Source of the DNA: JAEZVV01 sp036652035
Lineage (GTDB): Bacteria; Pseudomonadota; Gammaproteobacteria; Burkholderiales; Burkholderiaceae_F
Assembly (NCBI GenBank): GCA_036652035.1
Contig: JAVVWR010000057.1
Coordinates: forward strand, 1 to 20,037
Length of the DNA: 20,037 nucleotides
Reading direction: 5' to 3'
The notes below the pieces were generated by a model. That model had not been told where the DNA came from and ran no database searches. It saw only the letters and a program-made list of their open reading frames with translations. The translations under genes and the position numbers were made by a program. Shown here piece after piece: positions 6,681-14,500 of this stretch (the first letter of the stretch is position 1; the number at the start of each line of letters is the position of its first letter).

Positions 6681-6735
6681 ACCAAGGCCGTGAAGGCCGA
6701 GACCGACGTCTTGTCCGACAAAATGAACAGCCCGC
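6681..6735. repeat. Right copy of the 55-bp duplication flanking the assembly gap
   Basis: Identical to 6526-6580 and starting at the first base after the Ns. In the frame beginning ACC AAG GCC both copies read TKAVKAETDVLSDKMNSP. That reading looks codon-biased (mostly G/C in third positions) but matches no family recognised here. Confidence 0.95.
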
Positions 6736-6767
6736 GTTACGGGGCCCGCATTCTGGCCGTCAAGCGC

Positions 6768-7553
6768 TCAGTGGTCGTGGCCGCCGAGGCCGCCCGTGAT
6801 CAGGGCGGCGAGCAGCACCCCCAGCAGGATGAAGGCAACTTGCGGCGCCGATTCGCGCAGGGCGGAGCGCCGCATCATCTCGGGCAGCAGGTCCGAGAGC
6901 GCGATGTAGATAAAGCTCGCCGCCGCCACCACCAGCGCATACGGCAAAAGCCCCTCGATGCGGTCGATCAGGAAGTAGCCGACCACGCCACCCACCACCG
7001 CGCTCATGCCCGAGATCAGATTGAACAGGTAGGCGCGCTTGCGCGTGAAACCGGCGTTCAAGAGGATCATGAAGTCGCCAATCTCGTGCGGAATTTCGTG
7101 CGCCATCACCGCCGCGGTGGCGAGCAGACCCAGCTTGACGTCGGCCAGGAAGGCGCTGGCGATCAGCATGCCGTCGGCAAAGTTGTGGAAGGCGTCGCCA
7201 ATCAGGATCGGCCAGCCGCCGCGGCGCGCTTCATGCGCGTCGTGCCCGTGCGAATGGTGGTGCTCATCGCCCTCGTGGTGATGGGTGTGGTGAATGAGCA
7301 TCATCTTCTCCAGCAGGAAGAAGCTCAGGACCGACACCAGCAAGACCCAGCCCAGCGCCGTGCCGTTCGCGCCGCTCTCGAAGGATTCGGGCAGCAGATG
7401 CGTGAAGGCCACCGTCAGCAAGAGGCCGGCCGAGATGCAGACGAACTTGTCGACCATGCCCGAGAGCCAGCGAAAGCTGAGCCAGCCCGCCAGGGAGATC
7501 GAGATGAGCGTCGAGGCGACGTTGGCAAAAATGATCCAGGCGAGCGTGCTCAT
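6768..7553 (-). CDS. ZIP family divalent metal transporter
   Basis: A 261-residue integral membrane protein of the ZIP family, which imports zinc, iron or manganese into the cytoplasm. Eight hydrophobic segments are visible. A long His-rich cytoplasmic loop between the third and fourth (about residues 85-112: HHTHHHEGDEHHHSHGHDAHE) is a typical metal-sensing loop. The TM4 signature is GDAFHNFADGMLIASAF (H, N and D metal ligands) and the TM5 signature is AHEIPHEIGDFMILL (HEIPHE). The open frame extends a further 122 codons upstream, but that part is Arg/Pro-rich and runs through a terminator and an older gene remnant. ATG 7553 directly precedes the first membrane helix. The Shine-Dalgarno is weak (GAG). 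With the CDF exporter in the same window it could contribute to zinc balance, but the two genes are not linked. Confidence 0.93.
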   Translation of the reverse strand: MSTLAWIIFANVASTLISISLAGWLSFRWLSGMVDKFVCISAGLLLTVAFTHLLPESFESGANGTALGWVLLVSVLSFFLLEKMMLIHHTHHHEGDEHHHSHGHDAHEARRGGWPILIGDAFHNFADGMLIASAFLADVKLGLLATAAVMAHEIPHEIGDFMILLNAGFTRKRAYLFNLISGMSAVVGGVVGYFLIDRIEGLLPYALVVAAASFIYIALSDLLPEMMRRSALRESAPQVAFILLGVLLAALITGGLGGHDH

Positions 7554-7600
7554 GGACTCAAAAAAGAGGGCGCAGAAAAAAGGGGGACCGACAGCAAAAC

Positions 7601-7624
7601 CAACGGGCCCAAACGGGCCCGTTG
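7601..7624 (-). terminator. Rho-independent terminator downstream of the dienelactone hydrolase remnant
   Basis: CAACGGGCCC (7601-7610) pairs perfectly with GGGCCCGTTG (7615-7624) around a 4-nt loop. On the minus strand the hairpin is followed by GGTTTTGCTG and further on by a run of Ts. It starts about 20 nt after the stop of the remnant at 7646 and precedes the ZIP gene, so it would insulate ZIP from upstream transcription. Confidence 0.7.
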
Positions 7625-7645
7625 CTGGCAAGGTAGGAACGAAGC

Positions 7646-7777
7646 TTAGCCGAGATACCGCTTGAACCCGCCCGACAGACGCCGCCAGCCATCTGCGGCC
7701 GGCCCTTTGCGGTAGCTCGGGCTGCAATCGGCATGAAAGGCATGCGGAGTGCCGAGGCAGAGCACCCGTTCGCTGCG
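7646..7777 (-). pseudogene. 3' remnant of a dienelactone hydrolase family gene
   Basis: The minus-strand frame ending at 7646 reads RSERVLCLGTPHAFHADCSPSYRK, then GPAADGWRRLSGGFKRYLG and a stop. This is recognisably the C-terminal end of dienelactone hydrolase-like alpha/beta hydrolases, which typically run VYPGAPHAFHADYRPSYR followed by EDGWKRMLAWFK. It keeps the catalytic-triad histidine (PHAFHAD). About 43 codons are preserved. The N-terminal three quarters, with the catalytic Cys/Asp, are absent: upstream sequence within about 180 nt belongs to the tldD leader on the other strand. Some conserved positions are altered (LCLGTPH, DCSPS), suggesting decay. A terminator hairpin follows the stop. 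I infer deletion of the 5' part; a short functional peptide is unlikely. Confidence 0.65.
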
Positions 7778-7891
7778 GGCGTTGTCCGTGGCTTTCAGCG
7801 CGGCAGCGAGATGGGTCGGTCGGTGTCGGTTCGTCTGCCACGGACGCCGGGGAAGCAAGGGATTTCCAGCATGTCGAGGCAATCCCATCGC

Positions 7892-7897
7892 TAGAAT
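7892..7897 (+). promoter_or_regulatory. Candidate -10 element for the tldD/tldE operon (TAGAAT)
   Basis: TAGAAT in the context CTAGAATGCC, 58 nt before the tldD ATG and directly upstream of an 18-bp palindrome. The -35 region is weak. Confidence 0.35.
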
Positions 7898-7904
7898 GCC
7901 GACA

Positions 7905-7922
7905 CGCTTGCGCGCGCAAGCG
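7905..7922. repeat. Perfect 18-bp palindrome in the tldD leader
   Basis: CGCTTGCGCGCGCAAGCG reads identically on both strands. It starts 8 bases after the candidate -10 element, so it would overlap or directly follow the transcription start. It could be an operator for a dimeric repressor or a 5' mRNA hairpin. Confidence 0.6.
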
Positions 7923-7955
7923 CGATTCGCCCCTCCCACCCTTTCCCTACCCTTC

Positions 7956-9401
7956 ATGACGACACTCGACACTCTTGCAGCGCGCTTTCGTGCGATCGCG
8001 CCCGCTGTCGACTATTGCGCGCTGCGCGTGGTCGAGGAAACCTCGGAAGAAACCTCGGTCCGCCAGGACGTGGCCGAGCCCACCCGCACCGCGCTCGACC
8101 GTGGCGCGATGGTCACCGTGATCGACGGCGACGGCCTGGGCTACGCCGCCACCAGCGATTTCTCCGACGCCGGGCTCCAGGCCGCGATCGATCGCGCGCG
8201 CGAACTCGCCCGCCTGTCTCAAGGCCGCAGTGTCTTCAAGGGCCGGGCGCCGGAGCTGCCCGCGCCACACGGCCACTACGCCTCGCCCACCGTCCGCCCG
8301 CTAACTCTGAGCAAGGCCGAACGGATCGAGCTGCTGATGGACGAGTCGCGCGCCTGCAAGATCGACGACCGGATCGTCGACTGGGCCGCGAGCCTGTGGA
8401 ACATCCGCAGCCGCCAGCTGATCGTCACCGCCGACGGTGGCCAAGCGCTGCAGGAATTCGACTTCACCATCCCCAGCCTGCACGTGGTGGCGCACCACGC
8501 GGGCCTCACGCAAGTGCGCTCCTGGGGCGGCCGCTACAACGGCTTTTGCCAGCAGGGCGGCTTCGAGGTGCTCGAGCGCTCGGGCTTTTTCGGCGCCGGC
8601 GCCCGCACCGCCGACGAGGCGCTGCAACTGATTGCCGCCCCCAATTGCCCGTCGGGAACGATGGACGTGATCCTGATGCCCGACCAGATGATGCTGCAGA
8701 TCCACGAGTCGATCGGCCACCCGCTCGAGCTCGACCGCATCCTGGGTGACGAGCGCAATTACGCCGGCACCAGCTTTGTCACGCTCGACATGTTCGGCCA
8801 CTACCAATACGGCTCGGAGCTGCTCAACGTCACCTACGACCCGAGCCGCGAGATCGAGTTCGCCGCCTTCGCCTTCGACGACGAGGGCAGCCCGGCGCAG
8901 CGCGAACACGTGATTCGCGCCGGCCGCCTGGTGCGCCCCCTCGGTGGCGCGAGCAGCCAGCAGCGTGCCGGCATCGATGGCGTGGCCACCACCCGCGCCT
9001 GCAGCTGGAACCGCCCGCCAATCGACCGCATGAGCAACCTCAACGTCGAGCCCGGCACCCGTTCTCTTGCGCAGATGATCGAATCGATCGAGGACGGCGT
9101 GCTGATGAAGACCAATGTCTCGTGGTCGATCGACGACAGCCGCAACAAGTTCCAGTTCGGCTGCGAGATGGGTCAGAGAATCCGCAACGGCCAGCTCGCC
9201 GAGGTGGTGCGCAACCCCAATTACCGCGGCATCTCGGCCACCTTCTGGCGCTCGCTCGCGATGGTGGGCGACGAATCGACCCTCGAAGTGATGGGCACGC
9301 CCTACTGCGGCAAGGGCGAACCCAACCAGGTGATCCGCGTGGGGCACGCCAGCCCGGCGTGCAAGTTCAGCGACATCGACGTCTTCGGCGCGGCGCGCTG
9401 A
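7956..9401 (+). CDS. TldD-like metallopeptidase subunit (TldD/PmbA family)
   Basis: A 481-residue protein of the TldD family, the catalytic half of the TldD/TldE zinc peptidase that in E. coli degrades unfolded peptides and matures microcin B17 and the CcdA antitoxin. The zinc motif HExxxH is present as H250-ESIG-H255 in QIHESIGHPLELDR, and C451 in PYCGKGEPNQ is the likely third ligand. Other family blocks are the N-terminal RTALDRGAMVTVIDGDGLGYAATSD and C-terminal TNVSWSIDDSRNKFQFGCEMG. An upstream in-frame ATG at 7749 exists but would run through the hydrolase remnant and the palindrome; ATG 7956 begins the family homology. No Shine-Dalgarno sequence precedes it: the leader just before the ATG is pyrimidine-rich. 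It is followed 19 nt later by its TldE-like partner. Confidence 0.9.
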   Translation: MTTLDTLAARFRAIAPAVDYCALRVVEETSEETSVRQDVAEPTRTALDRGAMVTVIDGDGLGYAATSDFSDAGLQAAIDRARELARLSQGRSVFKGRAPELPAPHGHYASPTVRPLTLSKAERIELLMDESRACKIDDRIVDWAASLWNIRSRQLIVTADGGQALQEFDFTIPSLHVVAHHAGLTQVRSWGGRYNGFCQQGGFEVLERSGFFGAGARTADEALQLIAAPNCPSGTMDVILMPDQMMLQIHESIGHPLELDRILGDERNYAGTSFVTLDMFGHYQYGSELLNVTYDPSREIEFAAFAFDDEGSPAQREHVIRAGRLVRPLGGASSQQRAGIDGVATTRACSWNRPPIDRMSNLNVEPGTRSLAQMIESIEDGVLMKTNVSWSIDDSRNKFQFGCEMGQRIRNGQLAEVVRNPNYRGISATFWRSLAMVGDESTLEVMGTPYCGKGEPNQVIRVGHASPACKFSDIDVFGAAR

Positions 9402-9420
9402 TCAGGAAAGCACAGACACC

Positions 9421-10743
9421 ATGAAGGAACTCTTTTTCGACCTCGCCGCCCATGGCGAAACCCAACTGCGCGACGCCGAGGTGCTGCTCGCCAATTTCAG
9501 CGGCGAAGTCTCGGACTTCATTCGCTTCAACCATTCGCGGGTGCGCCAGCCGACCACGGTGCGGCAGGCGGTGATCACGCTCCGCCTGATCGATGGCCAG
9601 CGCCACGACAGCACCGCCATCACCCTCTCGGGGCAAGTGGTACAGGACCGCGCCCAGGTGGCGCAGGCGATCGCCACGATGCGCGCCACGCTGCCCAGCC
9701 TGCCCGCCGACCCCTACCTGATGTATTCGGCCGCAGCGGGACAGAGCAACACCGTGCGCCGCGGCCGCCTGCCGAGCGCGGAAGAAGCGATCGCCAGCGT
9801 TACCCAGGAAGCCGCCGACGTCGACCTGGTGGGCATCTTCGCCGCCGGCCCCAGCCTGCGCGGTTTTGCCTCCAGCCTTGGGGCGCGCCACTGGCACGAG
9901 GTCGATTCCTTTTTGTTTGACTGGTCGCTCTACCACTCGACCGACAAGGCGGTGAAGTCGAGCTGGGGCGGCGACCAATGGGACGCGACTGAACTGGCGC
10001 GCCGCATCGACGCCGCGCGCGGCCAGCTGAGCCATCTCGCCAAGCCTTCGCGCAGCATCGCGCCGGGCGACTACCGCGCCTATCTGGCGCCCGCCGCGGT
10101 CGATGAACTGGTGTCGATGCTCAACTGGGGCGGGGTCTCGGCCAAGGCGCAGCGCACCAAGCAGAGCGTGGTCCAGCGCCTGGTCGAGGGCGAGGAGCGG
10201 CTCTCCGACCAGGTCAGCCTGATGGAAGCCACCGGCACCGGCCTTGAGCCGCTGTTCGATGCGGCGGGCTTTACCAAGCCGGCGGCGGTCGAGCTGATCC
10301 GCGCCGGCCAACACGCGGGCAGCCTGGCAAGCCCGCGCACCGCCAAGGAATACGGCATTGCCGCCAATGGCGCGGGCGAGGACGAATCGGCCGCCTCGCT
10401 CGACCTGGCGCCGGGCACGCTGCCGGCGGCCGACGCGCTCGCCGCACTGGGAACCGGCCTGTACCTCTCCAACCTCTGGTATCTGAACTTCTCGGACCGC
10501 CCCTCGTGCCGCATCACCGGCATGACGCGCTTTGCCAGCTTCTGGGTCGAAGACGGCGAGATCGTCGCTCCGCTCAACGTGATGCGGTTTGACGACAGCC
10601 TCTACCGCTTGCTCGGCAGCCAGTTGCTCGCCCTCACCCGCGAAGCGGAATGGATCCTCTCGGCCAGCACCTACGGCAGCCGCTCGCTCGCCACCACTCG
10701 AATTCCCGGAGCGCTGGTTTCGGGCATGAGCTTCACCTTGTAG
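9421..10743 (+). CDS. TldE/PmbA-like partner subunit
   Basis: A 440-residue protein of the same TldD/PmbA superfamily but without an HExxxH motif, as expected for the TldE (PmbA) subunit, which pairs with TldD to form the closed substrate chamber. The conserved C-terminal half includes YRAYLAPAAVDELVSMLNWGG (residues 218-238), then GTGLYLSNLWYLNFSDRP and SCRITGMTRFASFWVEDGEIVAPLNVMRFDDSLYRLLG, and the tail TRIPGALVSGMSFTL. AGGAAAG lies upstream of ATG 9421. The 19-nt gap to tldD and shared strand indicate one two-gene transcript, closed by a strong terminator at 10776. The pair looks like the compact TldD/E-type operon rather than the scattered E. coli tldD and pmbA genes. Its natural substrate is unknown. 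Confidence 0.85.
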   Translation: MKELFFDLAAHGETQLRDAEVLLANFSGEVSDFIRFNHSRVRQPTTVRQAVITLRLIDGQRHDSTAITLSGQVVQDRAQVAQAIATMRATLPSLPADPYLMYSAAAGQSNTVRRGRLPSAEEAIASVTQEAADVDLVGIFAAGPSLRGFASSLGARHWHEVDSFLFDWSLYHSTDKAVKSSWGGDQWDATELARRIDAARGQLSHLAKPSRSIAPGDYRAYLAPAAVDELVSMLNWGGVSAKAQRTKQSVVQRLVEGEERLSDQVSLMEATGTGLEPLFDAAGFTKPAAVELIRAGQHAGSLASPRTAKEYGIAANGAGEDESAASLDLAPGTLPAADALAALGTGLYLSNLWYLNFSDRPSCRITGMTRFASFWVEDGEIVAPLNVMRFDDSLYRLLGSQLLALTREAEWILSASTYGSRSLATTRIPGALVSGMSFTL

Positions 10744-10775
10744 TGAGTTAGCCTTGCCTCACTGAATGAATGAAG

Positions 10776-10803
10776 GTGGCGGCCGCGGCCGCCACACCTT
10801 TTT
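10776..10803 (+). terminator. Rho-independent terminator of the tldD/tldE operon
   Basis: A perfect 20-bp palindrome at 10776-10795 (GTGGCGGCC, GC, GGCCGCCAC) is followed within three bases by a run of five Ts at 10799-10803. It starts 33 nt after the tldE-like stop and ends about 18 nt before the next ATG. Confidence 0.8.
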
Positions 10804-10821
10804 CCTCCCCAGGAGACTGCC

Positions 10822-11241
10822 ATGCGACTGTTTGCCCTTCCCCTTGCCACCCTCGCCCTTGCCGCCTGCGCCGCCACGCCCCCGGGGGCTGCGCCCGGCC
10901 CACTCGCCACCACCAGCTGGCAGGCCGATGTCGTGGCCGGCAAAAATTGCAGCCTGCCTTCGACCCTCGAATTCATCGACGGCCAGCGCGCCGCCGGCAG
11001 CCTGGGCTGCAACCGCTTCACCGCGGTCTACGAGCTCAACGGCACCCAGCTCAAGTTCGGCCCCGTCGCCAGCACCCGCAAGATGTGCGCGCCCGAGCTG
11101 ATGAGCCAGGAAACCGCCTTTGCCAAGGTGCTTGAGTCCACCCGCAGCGCGCGCCGCGACGGCGACGCACTCACCCTCTACGGCGCCGACAACCAGGCGC
11201 TGGTCAAGCTCACGCCCGAAAAACCCGGCGCCTGCAACTAA
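10822..11241 (+). CDS. META domain (HslJ-like) lipoprotein
   Basis: A 139-residue putative lipoprotein. The signal peptide MRLFALPLATLALAAC ends in a lipobox LAAC with the lipidated Cys at residue 16, followed by an Ala/Pro linker. Residues about 30-136 match the META domain found in HslJ and Leishmania META: TTSWQ at the start, then a FIDGQRAAGSLGCNRFTAVYELNGTQLKFGPVASTRKMC block and a C-terminal GDALTLYGADNQALVKLTP strand pair. HslJ is linked to heat induction and novobiocin resistance in E. coli; the molecular activity of META domains is not established. AGGAGA lies 7 nt before the ATG. It sits between two strong terminators, so it is probably a single-gene transcript. Confidence 0.88.
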   Translation: MRLFALPLATLALAACAATPPGAAPGPLATTSWQADVVAGKNCSLPSTLEFIDGQRAAGSLGCNRFTAVYELNGTQLKFGPVASTRKMCAPELMSQETAFAKVLESTRSARRDGDALTLYGADNQALVKLTPEKPGACN

Positions 11242-11260
11242 ACCGCCCGCGCTTTCCCGC

Positions 11261-11293
11261 CAGGGCGCGCAGCATGCGCGCCCTGATCTTTTT
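11261..11293 (+). terminator. Rho-independent terminator of the META lipoprotein gene
   Basis: CAGGGCGCGC (11261-11270) pairs perfectly over 10 bp with GCGCGCCCTG (11276-11285) around a 5-nt loop, followed by ATC and five Ts (11289-11293). The Shine-Dalgarno of the next gene (GGAGA) follows directly, so the hairpin also forms the 5' boundary of that gene. Confidence 0.8.
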
Positions 11294-11306
11294 CTGGAGA
11301 CCTCTC

Positions 11307-11564
11307 ATGGACTGTCGCCCCGGCTGCGGCGCTTGCTGCACCGCGCCCTCCATTTCCAGTCCCATCCCAGGAATGCCAGGAGGCAAGCCGGCTGGCGTGC
11401 GCTGCGTCCAACTCGACGAGCACGAGCAATGCCGGATTTTTGCTCATGCCGACCGCCCACCGGTTTGCAGCTCGCTCAAGCCCAGCGAGCCCATGTGCGG
11501 AACCCACCGTCAGGCCGCCATGCTCTGGCTCGAGCGGCTTGAGGCGCAAACCGCGCCGCGTTAA
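11307..11564 (+). CDS. Small cysteine-cluster protein, YeiW/YkgJ type (UPF0153)
   Basis: An 85-residue protein with eight cysteines (C3, C7, C10, C11, C33, C42, C54, C64) in the YkgJ-family Zn/Fe-chelating pattern. It starts MDCRPGCGACCTAPSISSPI, continues with PGMPGGKPAGVRCVQLDE, then CRIF and RPPVC. This is essentially the layout of E. coli YeiW. Members are thought to bind a metal or Fe-S cluster; no function is established. The frame stays open upstream to an ATG at 11274, but that lies inside the terminator hairpin. ATG 11307 has GGAGA 6-7 nt before it and is where the family begins. Its TAA stop overlaps the hsdR stop on the other strand. Confidence 0.88.
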   Translation: MDCRPGCGACCTAPSISSPIPGMPGGKPAGVRCVQLDEHEQCRIFAHADRPPVCSSLKPSEPMCGTHRQAAMLWLERLEAQTAPR

Positions 11565-14500
11565 GCCGCCGTCGCAGCGGCGCCGGAACGCTCCCGCAGC
11601 GCCTCGTACAACTGCGCCGGCCCCAGCAGAATGTCCTTGAGTCCGTTACGCACGCGCGCGGAAGCCAGCGCCTGGGTGCTCATGGTCTGGTGGGCCTCGA
11701 AGGCGTCCATGATGGCGTTCATCAGCGCTTCGCGCAGGTCGGGCGACGCGGCGAACTGCTCCTTGGTATTGCTCGCCGCCTGCTGGGCCAGGGTTTCGTT
11801 CTCCAGCAGCTTGCCCTTGAGTACCCCGTTGACGTAGACCAGCTGGTCGTCGTCGGTAAGCTCGCCCTCGAAGAGGCCGTTCACCTTGGCAATGATTTCC
11901 GCCAGATACGCCGCCTGCTTCTGCTGCACCGAGCCGCTGCCCACCGCGTCCATCGGGGCGAGCTTGTCGCTGCCCTCCTGGCTCAGGCCCAGAGGCTGGC
12001 GGCCATGGTTCTTCAAGCTGTGGTGGGTCAAGACCACCTTGGAGAGGTCCACCGTGTCGCGCTCGCGGCCAAAGTCCAGCAGCGGGATGAGGCGCTTGTA
12101 GAAGATGAAGCGCTTCTCGATGGCGGTGTTGCCGTAGTCGAAGATCTGGCTCAGGAACGCGTACAGGCGCACATAGGCGCCCATGTCGTTCTTGAACAGC
12201 ACCAGGGCTTCCATTCCATCCTTGGCGGCGAGCGCAGCCTTGTCGTCACCCAGGGCTTCGGCGTTAGCGCGGTCGTGTTGCGCGGCCTTGTAGCGCTTGA
12301 GCAGGCGGTCGGCCACCGGGGCAATCGCAGCGTCGAGCTGCTTTTGCGTGCCCTGCGGGTCGAGCTCCACCTGCACCACGCGTTCCACTTCGAAGTCGTC
12401 GTAGCCGCCCGCGGCGTCCAGCTTGGCGCGCAGGTCGTAGACCTGGTGCGGGTCGGTGGAGGCTTCGAGTTCGGCCGTGTCGTAGTAGGTCTTGAACGCC
12501 TTCAGGATGTCCGCCGGGTCGTTCACAAAGTCCAGGATGTAAGTCGTGTCCTTGCCCGGGTGCGCACGGTTCAGGCGCGAGAGCGTCTGCACCGCCTGAA
12601 TGCCGCCCAGCATTTTGTCCACGTACATGCCGCACAGAAGCGGCTGGTCAAAGCCTGTCTGAAACTTGTTGGCCACCAGCAGCAGGTGGTACTCCGGTTC
12701 AGCAAAGGCGTCGCGGATGTCGCGCCCCTTGAGGCCGGGGTTGAGCTCGCGGCTGGTTTCGGTCACAGCTTGCGGATAGCTCTCGGGGTCGCTGACTTCG
12801 CCCGAGAAAGCCACCAGCACGTCCAGCGGGTAGCCGCGTGCGGCGATGTACTCGCGGATGGCCTTCTGCCAGCGCACCGCTTCGCGGCGTGAGGCCACCA
12901 CCACCATGGCCTTGGCGCGGCCCGCCAGAAGCGGCTGCACGTTCTCGCGGTAGTGCTCCACCACGCACTGCACTTTCTGCGCGATGTTGTAGGGGTGGAG
13001 CCGCACCCACTGCATGATGCCTTTCATGGCGGTGCTGCGTTCCACCTGCTTCTCGTCGTACTCCCGGCCCTCGTGGGCCAGCTTGAAGGCGAGCTGGTAG
13101 CTGGTGTAGTTCTGCAGCACGTCGAGGATGAAGCCTTCCTCGATGGCCTGGCGCATCGAATACACATGGAAAGGCTGCGGCAACCCGTCGGGGCCGGGGC
13201 GGCCAAAGAGTTCCAGGGTCTTGGCCTTGGGCGTGGCGGTAAAGGCGATGGTGGTCAGGCCTTTGGCGCCGCTGCGCGCTTCCATCTGCGCGGCAAGCAG
13301 GGCTTCGGTATCCACTTCGCCGCCGTCCTGCAGCTCGGCCCATTCTTCGGCCGAGAGCAGTTGCTTGAGCTTGGCCGCCGCCTCTCCGGTCTGCGAGCTG
13401 TGCGCTTCGTCGGCAATCACGGCAAAGCGCTTGCCCTCGGTGGCGGCCAGCTCCTGCACCGCCTGCAGCGCGAAGGGAAAGGTCTGGATGGTGCAGACGA
13501 TGATTTTCTTGCCGTCTTTGAGCGCCTGACCCAGCTGCGCGCTCTTGCTGCCGTGCTCGCTGGTGATGCTGGCCACCACGCCCGTGGTGCGCTCGAAGTC
13601 GAAAATGGCTTCCTGCAACTGGGCGTCAAGCACGTTGCGGTCGCTCACCACCAGCACGCTGTCAAAGAGTTTCTGGTGATTGGCGTCGTGCAGGTCGGCC
13701 AGGAAGTGCGCGGTCCAGGCAATCGAGTTGGTCTTGCCCGAGCCCGCCGAATGCTGAATCAGGTAGCGCTGCCCCGGCCCGTTGGCCAGCACATCGGCCA
13801 CCAGCCGGCGCGTGGCATCCCACTGGTGGTAGCGCGGGAAGATGAGGCTCTTTAACTGCTGCTTCTCGTCGCGCTTGGCCATCAGGTAGCGGTGCAGGAT
13901 GTCGAGCCAGCTCTCGCGCGCCCAGACCTCTTCCCACAGATAGGCCGTGGCATAGCCCGCCGGGTTGGGCGGGTTGCCCGCCGCGCCGTGACTGCCGAGA
14001 TTGAAGGGCAGAAAGCGCGTGGCGGCGCCGTCGAGCCGCGTGGCCATGCGCACCTCGGACTGGCTCACCGCAAAGTGCACCAGCGCGCCGCCAGGAAAGG
14101 CCAGCAGGGGCTCGGCCACGCCGCCCTTGGGGTGGGGCGGGCGGTCAAAGCGGTACTGGTCCACCGCGTCTTCCACGCTCTGGGTGAAGTCGGACTTCAG
14201 TTCAGCCGTGGCCACCGCCACGCCGTTGACGAACAAGACCAGGTCGAGCGCGTCCTGCAGGGCGTTGGGTGAATGGCGTACCTGCCGCACCACGCGCAGG
14301 CGGTTGGCGGCGTAGGCGGCCAGGGTGGATTCGTTGACCGCCAGCGCGGGCTTGAACTGCGCCAGACGCAGCGGCTCGCGCAGGCCCAGCATCTCCACGC
14401 CCCGGCGCAGCACGTCCAGGGTGCCGCGCTCGTTGAGGTTCTTGCGCACCCGCTCGGCCAAAGTCTGGGGCAAGGCCGCACCGTGGGTCTTGAAAAGCCG

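Noticed and set aside
6423..7649. 408-codon plus-strand open frame spanning the Ns
   Set aside because: It is open only because Ns do not encode stops, and most of it is antisense to the ZIP gene.
7554..7919. Upstream extension of the ZIP transporter frame
   Set aside because: It passes through a terminator hairpin and the hydrolase remnant in another frame; the membrane protein begins at ATG 7553.
7749..7955. Upstream extension of tldD
   Set aside because: It crosses the hydrolase remnant, the candidate promoter and the palindrome, and shows no TldD-family similarity.
8301..9347. 348-codon minus-strand open frame
   Set aside because: Antisense to tldD; the translation is a His/Ala/Val-rich mirror of codon bias and matches nothing known.
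11690..12892. 400-codon plus-strand open frame
   Set aside because: Antisense to hsdR, His/Val/Leu-rich shadow translation with no family signature and no ribosome-binding site.
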